DNA of 64,000 nucleotides from Minwuia sp. (lineage in GTDB: Bacteria > Pseudomonadota > Alphaproteobacteria > Minwuiales > Minwuiaceae), in assembly GCA_029210175.1 (NCBI GenBank), contig JARGPL010000015.1, forward strand, positions 248,001-312,000, in the 5' to 3' direction. How positions within the stretch are numbered: the stretch's first letter is position 1; each line of letters begins with the position of its first letter. A program made the position numbers and the translations under genes. The notes under the pieces were generated by a model. That model was not told where the DNA came from. It saw nothing but the letters and a program-made list of their open reading frames with translations, and ran no database searches. Of the stretch, positions 38,516 to 47,617 are shown piece after piece.

Positions 38516-39823
38516 TCAGCCCACGATCGACGGCAAGTAGAGAACGATCTCCGGTACGGCGATCAGTGCGACGATGACGATCAGATCCGCCACCAGGAAC
38601 CAGGCGATGCCGCGGAAGATCAGGCCCGTCGAGGCAAGATCGCCGACCACCCCCTTGATCACGAAGACGTTCAATCCGATGGGCGGTGTGATCATGCCGA
38701 TTTCCAGGAACTTGGTCAGCAGCACCCCGAACCAGATCAGGCTGAAGCCTGCCGTGTCGATGATCGGCAGCAGAATCGGCAAGGTCAGCAACATGGCGCC
38801 GATAGGCTCCAGGAACATGCCAAGCAGCAGATAGATCAGGGAGATGCCGATCAGAAGCATCAGCGGGTCTGCGCCCATGGCCGTGACGGCATCCGACAGG
38901 TAGTCACCTGAACCGCTGAAGGCCAGGAAACGCGTCAGCATGCTTGCGCCAATGGCGATGATGAACAGCGACGCGGATGTCAGCAGGGTTTCCGTCAGTG
39001 CGTCGCGGAAACTCACCCAGGTCAGCGAACCCTTCAGGGCAGCAATGATGGTCGCGATCGCGGCACCGACGGCACCCGCCTCGGTCGGGGTGAAGGCACC
39101 GGAGAACAGGCCGCCAAAGACACCAGCCATCAGCAGCAGCACCGGCCAGGTATCCTTCAGGGCGCTTACCTTTTCGCCGAGGGGGATTTCCTCGTAAAGC
39201 GTTGGTGCAAGTTCCGGCTTCAGCTTGACCCGGATCAGAATGACGGCGATGTAGCCGAATGCGGTCAGCAGACCGGCCCCTACACCACCCAGGAAAAGCG
39301 CGCTGATGGGCACTTCGGCAATGATGCCATAAAGGATCATCAGAATGGAGGGCGGTATCAGCGCCCCGATGGTGCCAGCCGCTGCGACAGTCCCCGTCGC
39401 CAGGGAAGCGTCGTATCTGTGGCGCATCATTTCCGGTACGGCGATCCGGCCCATGGCGGCAGCGCAGGCAACCGACGAACCGGTAACCGCGGCAAAGCCT
39501 GCAGCACCGAAGACCGTGGCGATGGCGAGACCACCGGGCAGGCGTGACATCCACATTCGGGCTGCATCGAACATGCCCTTGGTCAGTCCGGCGTGATAGC
39601 AGAGGAAACCCATCAGCAGGAACATGGGCACCGAACTGAGCTGCCAGGTGGCCGCGAAGCTGTAGGGGATGACGCCGATCGAACCCCAGGCGGCGCGTTC
39701 GCCGGCCAGGACCCAGATACCGACGAATGACACGCCGATCAGGCAGACTCCGATCGGGACACGAAGTGCAATGAGAGTGAGCAGGATTCCGATCCCAGTG
39801 AAACCGATCTGTACGTCGGACAG
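38516..39823 (-). CDS. dctM: TRAP transporter large permease (DctM), apparent CTG start
   Basis: The large membrane subunit of a TRAP transporter that imports a carboxylate with sodium. The frame opens just after the dctQ stop. The best start is CTG at 39823, five bases after a perfect AGGAGG (39829-39834). This gives 435 residues and restores the first helix (IGFTGIGILLTLIALRVPIGVCLIGVSF). The GTG at 39733 would cut it off, and no ATG exists between. Recognisable segments are VPMFLLMGFLCYHAGLTKGMFDAARMWM, GSSVACAAAMGRIAVPEMMRHRYD, GTLGALIPPS-like GTIGALIPPSILMILYGIIAE, and TPTEAGAVGAAIATIIA. Confidence 0.85.
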   Translation of the reverse strand: MSDVQIGFTGIGILLTLIALRVPIGVCLIGVSFVGIWVLAGERAAWGSIGVIPYSFAATWQLSSVPMFLLMGFLCYHAGLTKGMFDAARMWMSRLPGGLAIATVFGAAGFAAVTGSSVACAAAMGRIAVPEMMRHRYDASLATGTVAAAGTIGALIPPSILMILYGIIAEVPISALFLGGVGAGLLTAFGYIAVILIRVKLKPELAPTLYEEIPLGEKVSALKDTWPVLLLMAGVFGGLFSGAFTPTEAGAVGAAIATIIAALKGSLTWVSFRDALTETLLTSASLFIIAIGASMLTRFLAFSGSGDYLSDAVTAMGADPLMLLIGISLIYLLLGMFLEPIGAMLLTLPILLPIIDTAGFSLIWFGVLLTKFLEIGMITPPIGLNVFVIKGVVGDLASTGLIFRGIAWFLVADLIVIVALIAVPEIVLYLPSIVG

Positions 39824-39832
39824 GGCTGCCTC

Positions 39833-40354
39833 CTATTCAGATGTCTGACCGGGTGCGCCAGGCTGCGCGCGACCGGTGATGTAAGAAATGAACTTGAACA
39901 CGAGCACAAGCACCATCAGGCTGGCACCGATCGGCAGCAGGTAATGCCCTGGCCAGATCAGAACCTTTGTGCCCTGTTCCATGATGAAGGACCCCAGGTC
40001 CTGCTTGTTGTAGGCATCATTGAAGCCACGATAGGCCAGCAGGCCGAAGACAAGGCCCGACAGAACGTAGGTCAGGCCGTTGATGTGGTGTTGCACGCGC
40101 AACGGAAAGAGTTCCGTCAGCACCTCGACCGAAATGTGCGCATTGCGCCGCTCTGCCAGAGCAAGCGGCAGGAACGCAACCACCACCATGTAATAGTTTG
40201 ACACCATCGTTATGGTTGCCGGAACGGGCGCGAAGAAGACGAACTTCCCCACCACGTCCGCTGTTATGTGTACCATCATCAGGCCAACGGCTATCGAACC
40301 GATGACGCTGGTCAAATTCACGGCCCTTCCGAGCCAGCGATCAACAAAATCCAT
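39833..40354 (-). CDS. dctQ: TRAP transporter small permease (DctQ)
   Basis: The small membrane subunit of the TRAP transporter. I take ATG 40354 (MDFVDRWLGRAVNL), giving 173 residues with four membrane helices: IGSIAVGLMMVHITADVVGKFVF, ITMVSNYYMVVVAFLPLALAERRNAHISVEVL (the typical DctQ loop H-I-x-V-E-V-L), INGLTYVLSGLVFGLLAYRG and WPGHYLLPIGASLMVLVLVFKFI. The longer frame to 40471 reads through the intergenic hairpin. The stop overlaps the ribosome-binding site of dctM. Confidence 0.88.
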   Translation of the reverse strand: MDFVDRWLGRAVNLTSVIGSIAVGLMMVHITADVVGKFVFFAPVPATITMVSNYYMVVVAFLPLALAERRNAHISVEVLTELFPLRVQHHINGLTYVLSGLVFGLLAYRGFNDAYNKQDLGSFIMEQGTKVLIWPGHYLLPIGASLMVLVLVFKFISYITGRAQPGAPGQTSE

Positions 40355-40390
40355 CCGAACCTGTCCTGTCTGGAAGACTGCATGAAAGAC

Positions 40391-40426
40391 GGCGGCCCCT
40401 GCAGACATGCATCCACAGGGGCCGCC
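40391..40426 (-). promoter_or_regulatory. Hairpin between dctP and dctQ (likely attenuator)
   Basis: A perfect 11-bp stem, GGCGGCCCCTG (40391-40401) with CAGGGGCCGCC (40416-40426), with a 14-nt loop. It lies between the binding-protein gene and the small permease gene. It probably lowers transcription into, or protects, the binding-protein message, giving more binding protein than membrane subunits. Confidence 0.65.
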
Positions 40427-40442
40427 GCGCCACTGAAATCGC

Positions 40443-41588
40443 TCAGTTCCTGCCGTAGGTCGACAGGTCAACCTTGGACATGATCTCGTTCCAGTAGAGA
40501 TCGGCCAGAGCGTCCGGGTCGTCTGCCATGCCAGCGGTCAGACCCTTGTATTTTTCGACCAGTTCGGAAATCTTGGCGATCTTCGCATCGACATTTTCCA
40601 GACCGTAGTCGTTGGCGAACTGTTCGGAGATCACGGCCAGGTCCGATTTCACGAACTCTTCGGACATCTTCAGCATTTCAGCCGTTGGTTCGATGACCTC
40701 AATGCCCTTGCCCGGCGCATCATTCAGATTGCGCATAGCATCGGCATAGTACTTCCAGGTCAAGTCAGCCGAAGACTGGGCAGAAGCCTTGAAGATGGCC
40801 TTGCGCTGGTCATCGGTCAGTTCCCCCCAGACATCGCGGTTGATGCTGTTGGTCGCCACACCGGCGAAGACACCACCGGGGATCCTGGTGGTGATGTACT
40901 TGGTCACATCGAAGAGCTGCAGGTTCGACAACTCGGTGGCGGAAACCATGGCGCAATCGACGACACCCTGCGCCATCGCCTCGTAGATGTCATTGCCGGG
41001 TACGGACACCTTGGTGCCACCCACTGCCTCGGCCCAGCGACCGAAGTTGGCAGCGCCCGAGCGATACTTCTTGCGCTCCAGGTCCGCCATCGAGCGGATG
41101 GGCGTCGTGCAATGCAGGATGTAGGTCGGGCTGGCACCGGTCCCCAGATAGACTTGATTCTGGCGCTTCTGTTCGACCAGGCATTCCGGGCAATGCAGGA
41201 AGGCGTATTCCGTCATCGCCGCACCCATGGCTGTGCCCGGGCTTTCGATCTGCTTGCCGGTCGTGGACAACATCGAAAGGTTGGCTGCCAGATTGAGTTC
41301 CGCAAACTCGGCGGGATAGTAGGGCGGCAGCACGTAGCCCATGTCGGCAATGCCGTCACGGATGCCCGGCGGCGTCTCCTTCAGGTTCAGCAGCGACATC
41401 GAGAATACCTTCACTTTTAGGTCGCTGGTTGCCTCCACGTTCCTGGCGAATTTCTCCAGCGCGTAGACCGCAGCACTGCCTGTCGGAAAGCCGACCGCGA
41501 GTTTCAACGTTTCTGCTGCCTGTGCCGCGCCTGCGGACACGAGCATTGCGGCACCTGTGGCCGCGAGAACTGTCTTTCTTCCTAGCAT
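40443..41588 (-). CDS. dctP: TRAP transporter substrate-binding protein (DctP family)
   Basis: A 381-residue periplasmic binding protein with a signal peptide (about 1-24, ending GAAQA). The fold signature is ETLKLAVGFPTGSAAVYALEKFARNVEATSDLKVKVF at the start, then the central ligand loop SMADLERKKYRSGAANFGRWAEAVGGTKVSVPGNDIYEAMAQGVVDCAMV, where the conserved Arg (YRSGA) normally clamps a carboxylate. It has an unusual C-P-E-C pair plus two other Cys in the first lobe. RBS AAGGAAC precedes the ATG. The substrate is unknown; a keto acid or an aromatic-derived acid would fit the neighbouring monooxygenase. Confidence 0.85.
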   Translation of the reverse strand: MLGRKTVLAATGAAMLVSAGAAQAAETLKLAVGFPTGSAAVYALEKFARNVEATSDLKVKVFSMSLLNLKETPPGIRDGIADMGYVLPPYYPAEFAELNLAANLSMLSTTGKQIESPGTAMGAAMTEYAFLHCPECLVEQKRQNQVYLGTGASPTYILHCTTPIRSMADLERKKYRSGAANFGRWAEAVGGTKVSVPGNDIYEAMAQGVVDCAMVSATELSNLQLFDVTKYITTRIPGGVFAGVATNSINRDVWGELTDDQRKAIFKASAQSSADLTWKYYADAMRNLNDAPGKGIEVIEPTAEMLKMSEEFVKSDLAVISEQFANDYGLENVDAKIAKISELVEKYKGLTAGMADDPDALADLYWNEIMSKVDLSTYGRN

Positions 41589-41615
41589 CCTGGTTCCTTC
41601 TAGTTTGAACGTTAC

Positions 41616-41652
41616 GCCCGTTCGGGCTTTGCTCCGGTCAGTGGCTCCGGAG
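41616..41652 (-). promoter_or_regulatory. Twin hairpins upstream of dctP
   Basis: Two perfect short hairpins lie between the VOC gene and dctP: GCCCG/CGGGC (41616-41627) and CTCCGG/CCGGAG (41632-41652). They may slow read-through from the VOC gene or shape the dctP leader. Confidence 0.4.
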
Positions 41653-41666
41653 ATCGAGCAAGGGTT

Positions 41667-42155
41667 TCAATCCTTGAGAAATTCCATGAACTCCACAACA
41701 ACGCCGTCAGGATCCTTGGCACAGAAGAACTTCTGGCGGGACCCGCCCATGTCGATCAGCACCGGTTCAGTTAACGGTTCCGCCCCGGCGTCCGTCAACT
41801 GCTGCCATGCACTGGCGACATCGCCGACCCGGAAGCAGATTCGGGCAATTCCGACATGGGCAAGGTGCGGATAGGCCTGGCCTGTGGCCTTGGGTTCGAT
41901 CCACTCGATCAGGTCGATGCGTGCGGAGCGCGGATTGTCGCCCAGCATCAGCATGCGGGCCCGAGCCTTTGAACCGCTCGGCAACCCGAGAGCGGGACCA
42001 AGGACCAGATCACCCAGAACGTCGGACGCATCCCCGTCGCTGCCAGCATTGAAGTCGATCACATCCCGGAAACCCAGCAACCTGTAAAACGGCAGGGAGC
42101 GTTCCAGGTCGGTGCAGTTGATATTGATGTGGAACACCTGCGAAGTGTCGAGCAC
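41667..42155 (-). CDS. VOC (glyoxalase/dioxygenase superfamily) protein
   Basis: A 162-residue two-module VOC-fold protein. The N-terminal module has VFHININCTDLERSLPFYRLLGFRDVIDF (the His in HINI is a metal ligand position), and the second has HLAHVGIARICFRVGDVASAWQQL (metal His) and the final DPDGVVVEFMEF (metal Glu). The metal set H-H-E looks complete, so it may be a lyase, isomerase or dioxygenase. It heads a minus-strand run with the TRAP genes and is divergent from the flavin monooxygenase, which suggests a shared catabolic task. The substrate is unknown. Confidence 0.82.
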   Translation of the reverse strand: MLDTSQVFHININCTDLERSLPFYRLLGFRDVIDFNAGSDGDASDVLGDLVLGPALGLPSGSKARARMLMLGDNPRSARIDLIEWIEPKATGQAYPHLAHVGIARICFRVGDVASAWQQLTDAGAEPLTEPVLIDMGGSRQKFFCAKDPDGVVVEFMEFLKD

Positions 42156-42222
42156 GCATCTATCCTCCCCAGGACGAATCTGGCGCTTACAATACGCATC
42201 AGTAGAAAAAAATGCAAAACGG

Positions 42223-42228
42223 TATAAT
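42223..42228 (+). promoter_or_regulatory. -10 box (TATAAT) upstream of the monooxygenase
   Basis: A perfect TATAAT sits 109 bp before the monooxygenase ATG in the AT-rich centre of the divergent region. No clear -35 box is seen at the right spacing, so an activator may be needed. On the other strand, TTGCAT and TATTGT with a 17-bp spacer could serve the VOC-TRAP operon. Confidence 0.35.
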
Positions 42229-42336
42229 TATCCCCTGGTCGATAGGGGGCGAAGATGCATTCCTGCGGATCGCTGATGCGCTGCGGGATGCCGCAAAGTT
42301 CCGGGGAACCGGCGAAATTGAAAGGGAACGATCATC

Positions 42337-43968
42337 ATGGGGAATGACACCAACGGGGCAGTCGCTGACTGTGATGTGGTCGTGGTCGGCGCCGGTTTCG
42401 CCGGAATCTATGCGCTGTGGAAGGCTGAACAGCGCGGGCTGACCGTGCGGGGGTTCGAGCGCGGTTCGGAGGTGGGGGGCACCTGGTACTGGAATGCCTA
42501 TCCGGGCGCGCGCTGTGATGTCGCCAGCTACAATTATGCCTACTTCTTTGACAACGAGATCGTGCGGGAGTGGAACTGGTCCGATGTCTGCTCGAATCAG
42601 GAGGAGATTCAGCGGTACCTCAGCTTCGTCGCCGAGAAGTGCAACGTCACCCGGCTGATCACATTCGACACCAGGGTGGAGGCCGTAAGTTATGACGCGG
42701 CATCGGCCTTGTGGACGGTCCAGACAGCGGACGGGGAGACGGTGGTCTGCCGTTATGTGGTCCTGGCCGTCGGGGCCTTGTCGGAGCCCAAGGCCCCGGA
42801 CATCGAGGGCGTGGACAGCTTTGCCGGAGAAGCCCACTTCACGTCGAGCTGGCCGCGGGATCGCGTGGTCGACATGAAAGGCAAACGGGTTGGTGTGATC
42901 GGCACCGGCTCTTCCGGCGTGCAGTGCGTCCCCGAAATCGCCAAGGTCGCGAGCGACGTCTTTGTCTTCCAGCGCACCGCCAACTTTGTCACTCCGACCC
43001 TGTCTGGTCCGATGGACCCCGAGGTGGTGGAGACCATGCGGCAGGATCCAGGGGCAGTGCGCAAGGAACTTCGCAGCACCTATGGCGGCAACCAGCCGCT
43101 CTATATCGGACCCGACCGGTTCAATGATCTGGATGAGGCGGGACGCGAGAAGGCACTTTGGCACGCCTGGGAGCAGCGGGAAGTCGCGCTCGCGTTCTGG
43201 GATTCGCATCTGCCGGAAGCGAACGCTGCCATCTCCGAGTTCATTCGCCAGCGCATGCTTGAAGTGGTCAAGGATCCGTGGACCGCAGACAAGCTGGTCC
43301 CCTGGGATCATCCCTATGGCGGCAAGCGGCCTTGCCAGAGCGATGTCTACCTGCAGACCTACAATCAGCCACATGTGCGCCTCATCGCCCTGCGCGAGAC
43401 TCCGATCGAGAAAATCGTGCCCGAAGGAATCGTGACCTCGGCTGAGACGATCCCGCTGGATGTCATTGTCTACGCGACCGGGTTCGACGCACTTTCCGGA
43501 CCTGTCCGTGCCCTGAACATCACCGGCATCGATGGCGTTTCGATGGGCGACATCTGGGCCGACGGGCCGGTCAATTACCTGGGCACCATGGTCCATGGCT
43601 TTCCGAACCTGTTCCTGCCATCGAGTGCCATGTCCCCGTCAGTGCTGTCGAACATGGCAACGCTTGCCGAACAACAGATAGATTTCATCTTCGACACGAT
43701 CAGATGGCTCGATTCCAACGATCAGGCCGGATTGCACCCTTCGTCGGATTCACAGGACTTCTGGCGCGACGAAACCCTGCGCTTCGCCAAGCGTGTCCCC
43801 GGCGCCCTGACCACGGAAAGTTGGTACAACGGTGCCAATATTCCCGGCAAGCCGCGCCGCTACATGGTCTATCGCGGGGGCTTCAATCGATACCATGAAG
43901 CCTGTTACGCGGAGCTGGACAGCGGCTTCAAGGGGTATGAGCTGCTGTCGGCTTCAGCCGCGCAGTAG
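42337..43968 (+). CDS. Flavin-containing monooxygenase (Baeyer-Villiger-like)
   Basis: A 543-residue class B flavoprotein. The FAD motif is VVVVGAGFAGIYALWKAEQRGL, followed by the characteristic EVGGTWYWNAYPGARCDVASYNYAYFF. The second Rossmann motif is VGVIGTGSSGVQCVPEIA. Where Baeyer-Villiger enzymes have F-x-G-x-x-x-H-x-x-x-W-P, this protein has F-A-G-E-A-H-F-T-S-S-W-P, i.e. the His is one place early and Phe is in its position. YATGFDALSGPVRALNITGIDG and YLGTMVHGFPNLFLPS complete the family pattern. It probably inserts oxygen into a ketone, but the altered motif leaves this uncertain. The gene is divergent from the VOC-TRAP operon. Confidence 0.85.
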   Translation: MGNDTNGAVADCDVVVVGAGFAGIYALWKAEQRGLTVRGFERGSEVGGTWYWNAYPGARCDVASYNYAYFFDNEIVREWNWSDVCSNQEEIQRYLSFVAEKCNVTRLITFDTRVEAVSYDAASALWTVQTADGETVVCRYVVLAVGALSEPKAPDIEGVDSFAGEAHFTSSWPRDRVVDMKGKRVGVIGTGSSGVQCVPEIAKVASDVFVFQRTANFVTPTLSGPMDPEVVETMRQDPGAVRKELRSTYGGNQPLYIGPDRFNDLDEAGREKALWHAWEQREVALAFWDSHLPEANAAISEFIRQRMLEVVKDPWTADKLVPWDHPYGGKRPCQSDVYLQTYNQPHVRLIALRETPIEKIVPEGIVTSAETIPLDVIVYATGFDALSGPVRALNITGIDGVSMGDIWADGPVNYLGTMVHGFPNLFLPSSAMSPSVLSNMATLAEQQIDFIFDTIRWLDSNDQAGLHPSSDSQDFWRDETLRFAKRVPGALTTESWYNGANIPGKPRRYMVYRGGFNRYHEACYAELDSGFKGYELLSASAAQ

Positions 43969-43973
43969 TCCGA

Positions 43974-45323
43974 TCAGACCAGCTGGCCCCAGAGGTCGTA
44001 ATGATCGGCTTCCGTTATCTCGACCCGCACCATGTCGCCCGGTTCCAGTTCGGTCTGGCCATTGATGAAGACACAGCCGTCGATGTCCGGGGCATCAGCC
44101 TTTGAGCGGCCAATGGCACCGTCCTCATCGACCTCATCGATCAGGACCTCGTATTCCCAGCCGATCTTCTGCTTCATCCGGGCTTCACTGATGGTCTGCT
44201 GGGCCTGCATGAAGCGGTGCCAGCGTTCTTCCTTCACCTCTTCGGGGACGGGATCGGGCAGGTCGTTGGCAGCGGCTCCGGCCACTGGCTCGTAGCGGAA
44301 GCAGCCGACACGATCCAATTGCGCTTCCTGCAGCCAGTCGAGCAGGAACTGGAAGTCCTCTTCGGTTTCCCCCGGAAAACCGACGATGAATGTCGACCGC
44401 AACGTCAGATCCGGCACATCGCGGCGCCAGCTCTTGATCCGGTCCAGTGTCTTTTCCTGCGCCGCGGGACGGCGCATGGCCTGCAACACGGACGGGCTGG
44501 CGTGCTGGAACGGAATGTCGATGTAGGGAAGGATCTTCTCCTCCGCCATCAGCGGAATAAGCTTGTCCACGTGCGGGTAGGGGTAGACGTAATGCAGCCG
44601 AACCCAGATGCCGAAGCGCCCCAGCGCCTCAGCCAGGTCGACCACATGGGCGCGAACCTGCTCGCCATGCCAGGGGGTCGCAGCATGGCGGATGTCAACG
44701 CCATAGGCCGACGTATCCTGCGAGATCACCAGCAGTTCCTGCACGCCCGCTTCCACCAGTCGCTCAGCCTCGTACATCACCTTGGCTGCCGGGCGGCTGA
44801 CCAGCTTGCCGCGCAAGTCAGGAATGATGCAGAACTTGCACGAATGGTTGCAACCTTCTGAAATCTTGAGATATGCGTAGTGCCGAGGCGTCAGTTTCAG
44901 CCCTGCTTCGGGCACCAGGTTGAGCCATGGTTCATGGGCAGGGGGGACATGGGCATGTACCGCCTCCACCACCTGTTCGTACTGATGCGGACCGGTCACG
45001 GCCAGCACACCAGGGTGGGACTGGCGGATCGCCGCCTCATCGACACCCATGCATCCGGTGACGATGACCCGCCCGTTCTGGGCCATGGCCTCACCGATGG
45101 CTTCCAGGCTCTCTGCCTTGGCGCTGTCCAGAAACCCGCAGGTGTTCACGACAACCGCGTCGGCGTTCGCATAGTCAGGGGACAGTTCGTACCCTTCGGC
45201 ACGCAGTGAGGTGATGATCCGTTCCGAATCCACCAGCGCCTTGGGGCAGCCGAGGGAAACGATGCCGATCTTCGGCGCGGCGGAACCGCTGCCTGAAGCA
45301 GTCTTGTCAGAAGCTGTTGTCAT
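43974..45323 (-). CDS. rimO: Ribosomal protein S12 methylthiotransferase RimO
   Basis: RimO methylthiolates Asp89 of ribosomal protein S12 using two Fe-S clusters. I start at ATG 45323 ([10 protein letters not shown]), giving 449 residues. The N-terminal domain has [37 protein letters not shown] and [12 protein letters not shown] (three cluster Cys). The radical-SAM motif is [18 protein letters not shown] (C-x3-C-x2-C). The C-terminal TRAM domain ends with [17 protein letters not shown], a typical RimO ending that separates it from MiaB. It ends six bases from the monooxygenase stop (convergent). Confidence 0.94.
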   Translation of the reverse strand: MTTASDKTASGSGSAAPKIGIVSLGCPKALVDSERIITSLRAEGYELSPDYANADAVVVNTCGFLDSAKAESLEAIGEAMAQNGRVIVTGCMGVDEAAIRQSHPGVLAVTGPHQYEQVVEAVHAHVPPAHEPWLNLVPEAGLKLTPRHYAYLKISEGCNHSCKFCIIPDLRGKLVSRPAAKVMYEAERLVEAGVQELLVISQDTSAYGVDIRHAATPWHGEQVRAHVVDLAEALGRFGIWVRLHYVYPYPHVDKLIPLMAEEKILPYIDIPFQHASPSVLQAMRRPAAQEKTLDRIKSWRRDVPDLTLRSTFIVGFPGETEEDFQFLLDWLQEAQLDRVGCFRYEPVAGAAANDLPDPVPEEVKEERWHRFMQAQQTISEARMKQKIGWEYEVLIDEVDEDGAIGRSKADAPDIDGCVFINGQTELEPGDMVRVEITEADHYDLWGQLV

Positions 45324-45657
45324 GGTCGCGCTTCTACGCGAGGTCGGCATGGAGGGAAAGGGTCTGGTAGTGAGCGCCGGATGCCTTTGACCGAAGATTT
45401 CCGAACCGCCTGCTGCTGACGGCATATCCAGAGATGATGGCGACCGCCGCAGACGCGCAGTGGAATTCTGCTACTGATTATCATGAGCGAAAGTATTCAT
45501 CAAACATCGCCCAATCAAGAATCGACCATGACAGGAAACAGTTCTACCTGTGGAACAGGTTCTTTGAAGAACACGAGGGCACCAGTCATGGCTGCAGATA
45601 CCTTTAGGTCGACACCAACCGAGACCGAAGTACTGGCAATGAGCGCCGCTGATTTCG
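45324..45657. other. 334-bp stretch without an intact gene
   Basis: This region lies upstream of rimO and of the molybdopterin-oxidoreductase remnant. It contains a weak 65-codon frame (45483-45680, no ribosome-binding site, no recognisable family) and a small perfect hairpin GTTCTT/AAGAAC near 45560-45575. I take it as decayed sequence plus the rimO promoter. Confidence 0.5.
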
Positions 45658-46590
45658 TTGCCGGGTCAGGACACGGCTGAACTTGCGGCCACGATAAGAC
45701 GCTATGCGGAACTCTGCGCCAGACCGGATGCCAGCGGATACCGGCCCAAGGTCGCCTTCGTTTCCAGCATGGGCGTCAACCAGTCGACGGGCAGTTATGG
45801 CTTTTCCACCAACCTGAACTTGCTGCTGCTGACCGGCAATGTCGGGCGCAAGGGTGCTGGGTCGATGCGTATTGCCGGGCAGTCGAATGCCACCAGCGAG
45901 CTGATGATGGGCTTCAACGGGCGGAAGCTGGTGTTCAACCATGACCCGGCAGAGGAAACCCATCGGCAGGCGTTGTCCGATATTCTAGGCATTCCGGTCG
46001 AGAACATTCCCGACCACAAGGGCACGCCGGTATCACAGATGTCAGAGGATGACCGCATCTGCTGCTTCATCTTCGTCGGCACCCAGATGACCAAGAACAT
46101 GCCCCGCGTCGGTCACTGGACCCGGCGCATGGGCCGGTCGTTCAACATTGTCATCGACAGCTTCCTGGGCGAAGGCGTGCTGGAGCATGCGGACGTGCTG
46201 CTGCCGTCCATGACCTATGTGGAGCGGACAGGCGTCATCCAGCGCGGTGACCGGACCCTGCAATTGCAGCAGCAATTGAGTGTGCCGCCGGAGAACGCCT
46301 GGGCGGATGCGGAAATCCTCGCCCGGCTGGCCGTGAAGATTGCCGAGCGGCTGCGCAATCGCGACAAGATCATGCCCGACCGGGTGTTTGACCATCTGGT
46401 GCAGGTCAGCCGCGATCTGGACCTCTACTGCCGCCTCCACAATGCGGAAGGGGAGGCAATCAGCCACGACATGCTGCGCGCCAACGCCGACATGGGCGTG
46501 CAGTGGGGCGGCGATGGCCGCTACAGCACCGATCAGGACGAAGGCGCCGTCTTCCCCGGCCTGCAGGGTCAGGAAAAGACGAGAGCATCA
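45658..46590 (+). pseudogene. Molybdopterin oxidoreductase remnant (5'-truncated)
   Basis: About 290 residues match the middle-to-late part of a molybdopterin-bis-guanine-dinucleotide enzyme: VAFVSSMGVNQSTGSYGFSTNLNLLLLTGNVGRKGAGSMRIAGQSNATSELM, then CCFIFVGTQMTKNMPRVGHW and VLLPSMTYVERTGVIQRGDRTLQLQQ. The order and the 'VLLP...E+.G' block are those of the nitrate reductase/formate dehydrogenase-type family. The N-terminal Fe-S domain and the first molybdenum domains are missing, since there is only a TGA and unrelated sequence before 45658. The frame also runs on into the next gene without its own C-terminal domain. It cannot be functional. Confidence 0.75.
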
Positions 46591-47483
46591 TGCACCCGAT
46601 CCTGTCCGACTTCGTCGGCGGCGTCGCGATCCCCTGTGCAGGCGATGTGCCGGCGCATTTCCTGGGCATCTCGCCCGCCGACATCGGCTCGGCGCTGCTT
46701 GTCCATTCCCGCGCCATCGGCAATAGCGCGCTGCTGATGGTGAACCGCACCACCAACCGCGCCGTGCGGTTGGATGTGATCACCGGTGTGCTGCCCAAGG
46801 ACCGCGAACTGACGAAGCTGCGCGGCCTGGTGATCAACCGCAAGCGCGCCGCGACGGGCAAGGAGCATTGCCGCTTCTTCGACCGGCTGGGGGAACTGAT
46901 CGTCGATTACGTCCGCACCGGCGACGCCAACTTCGAGATATCCGGCCCCGTCGAGCTGGACTGGGAGGAATATCGCGAGAAGCTTTCCTTCTCCCCCGCC
47001 AACAAGTCCGGTTTCGTGAAGTATCTGGTGCATCAGAATATCTCGCCCGACCTGGCTCAGGCCTTCAGCGACCTTGGCATCATCGATGCCACCAAGGACG
47101 CGAAGGCGATCGAGGACATTCGCACCTGCCCGGACCGCGATACCCCGTCACCGGCCCTGTTCGACCCCGATCAGCTCTACGCCGGAACCCTGTCGGAACG
47201 GGTGGGCCGCGTGGTGGAGCGGGTGATCGCCCCGGTGCTGGCCAACGACGGCGGCCGCCTCGACGTGCTGGAAATCGACGAGAGCATCGGTGAATTGCGC
47301 GTGCGCTTCGTCGGCAGCTGTTCCAACTGTCCCTATTCGCTGCTGTCCATGTAACAGATCGTCAAACCAAGCCTGCGCGCCATCCCCGGCATTCAGCGCG
47401 TCGTCCACCGCGCCAAGGCCCGCGAAGGCGAAGTCTTCAAGCTGGCGTCGGGTGCGAAGGCCGAGGGCGGGATCAGGGCCTGA
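46590..47483 (+). pseudogene. NifU C-terminal-domain gene with premature stop
   Basis: From ATG 46590 (MHPILSDFVGGVAIPC) the frame runs to TAA 47352, then continues without change as QIVKPSLRAIPGIQRVVHRAKAREGE to TGA 47483. The last third is a NifU-type Fe-S scaffold domain: NDGGRLDVLEIDESIGELRVRFVGSCSNCPYS, with C-x2-C. The continuation after TAA is the normal end of that domain, so a single base change (for example AAA to TAA) has truncated it. The N-terminal 170 residues are not recognised. The gene sits behind the molybdopterin-oxidoreductase remnant and may have been its maturation partner. This part might still be made as a truncated protein. Confidence 0.7.
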
Positions 47484-47617
47484 CACCGGTTCCGCTGCAT
47501 TCCGGCACACTTCTCTCTTTTTCAGCAGACAAGCCACTCTCCCTGTGGTGTTACCCTTGACCGTCTGAGCGGATCGCTGGTGACATCAGCCAGATTGTTG
47601 GTACGGGGACATGCGCC

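Noticed and set aside
45483-45680. 65-codon frame before the molybdoenzyme remnant
   Set aside because: No ribosome-binding site, no family pattern, and it overlaps the remnant in another frame.
47352-47354. TAA in the NifU-domain gene as a recoding event
   Set aside because: TAA is not known to be recoded as selenocysteine or pyrrolysine, and no structure follows. A nonsense mutation next to another broken gene is simpler.
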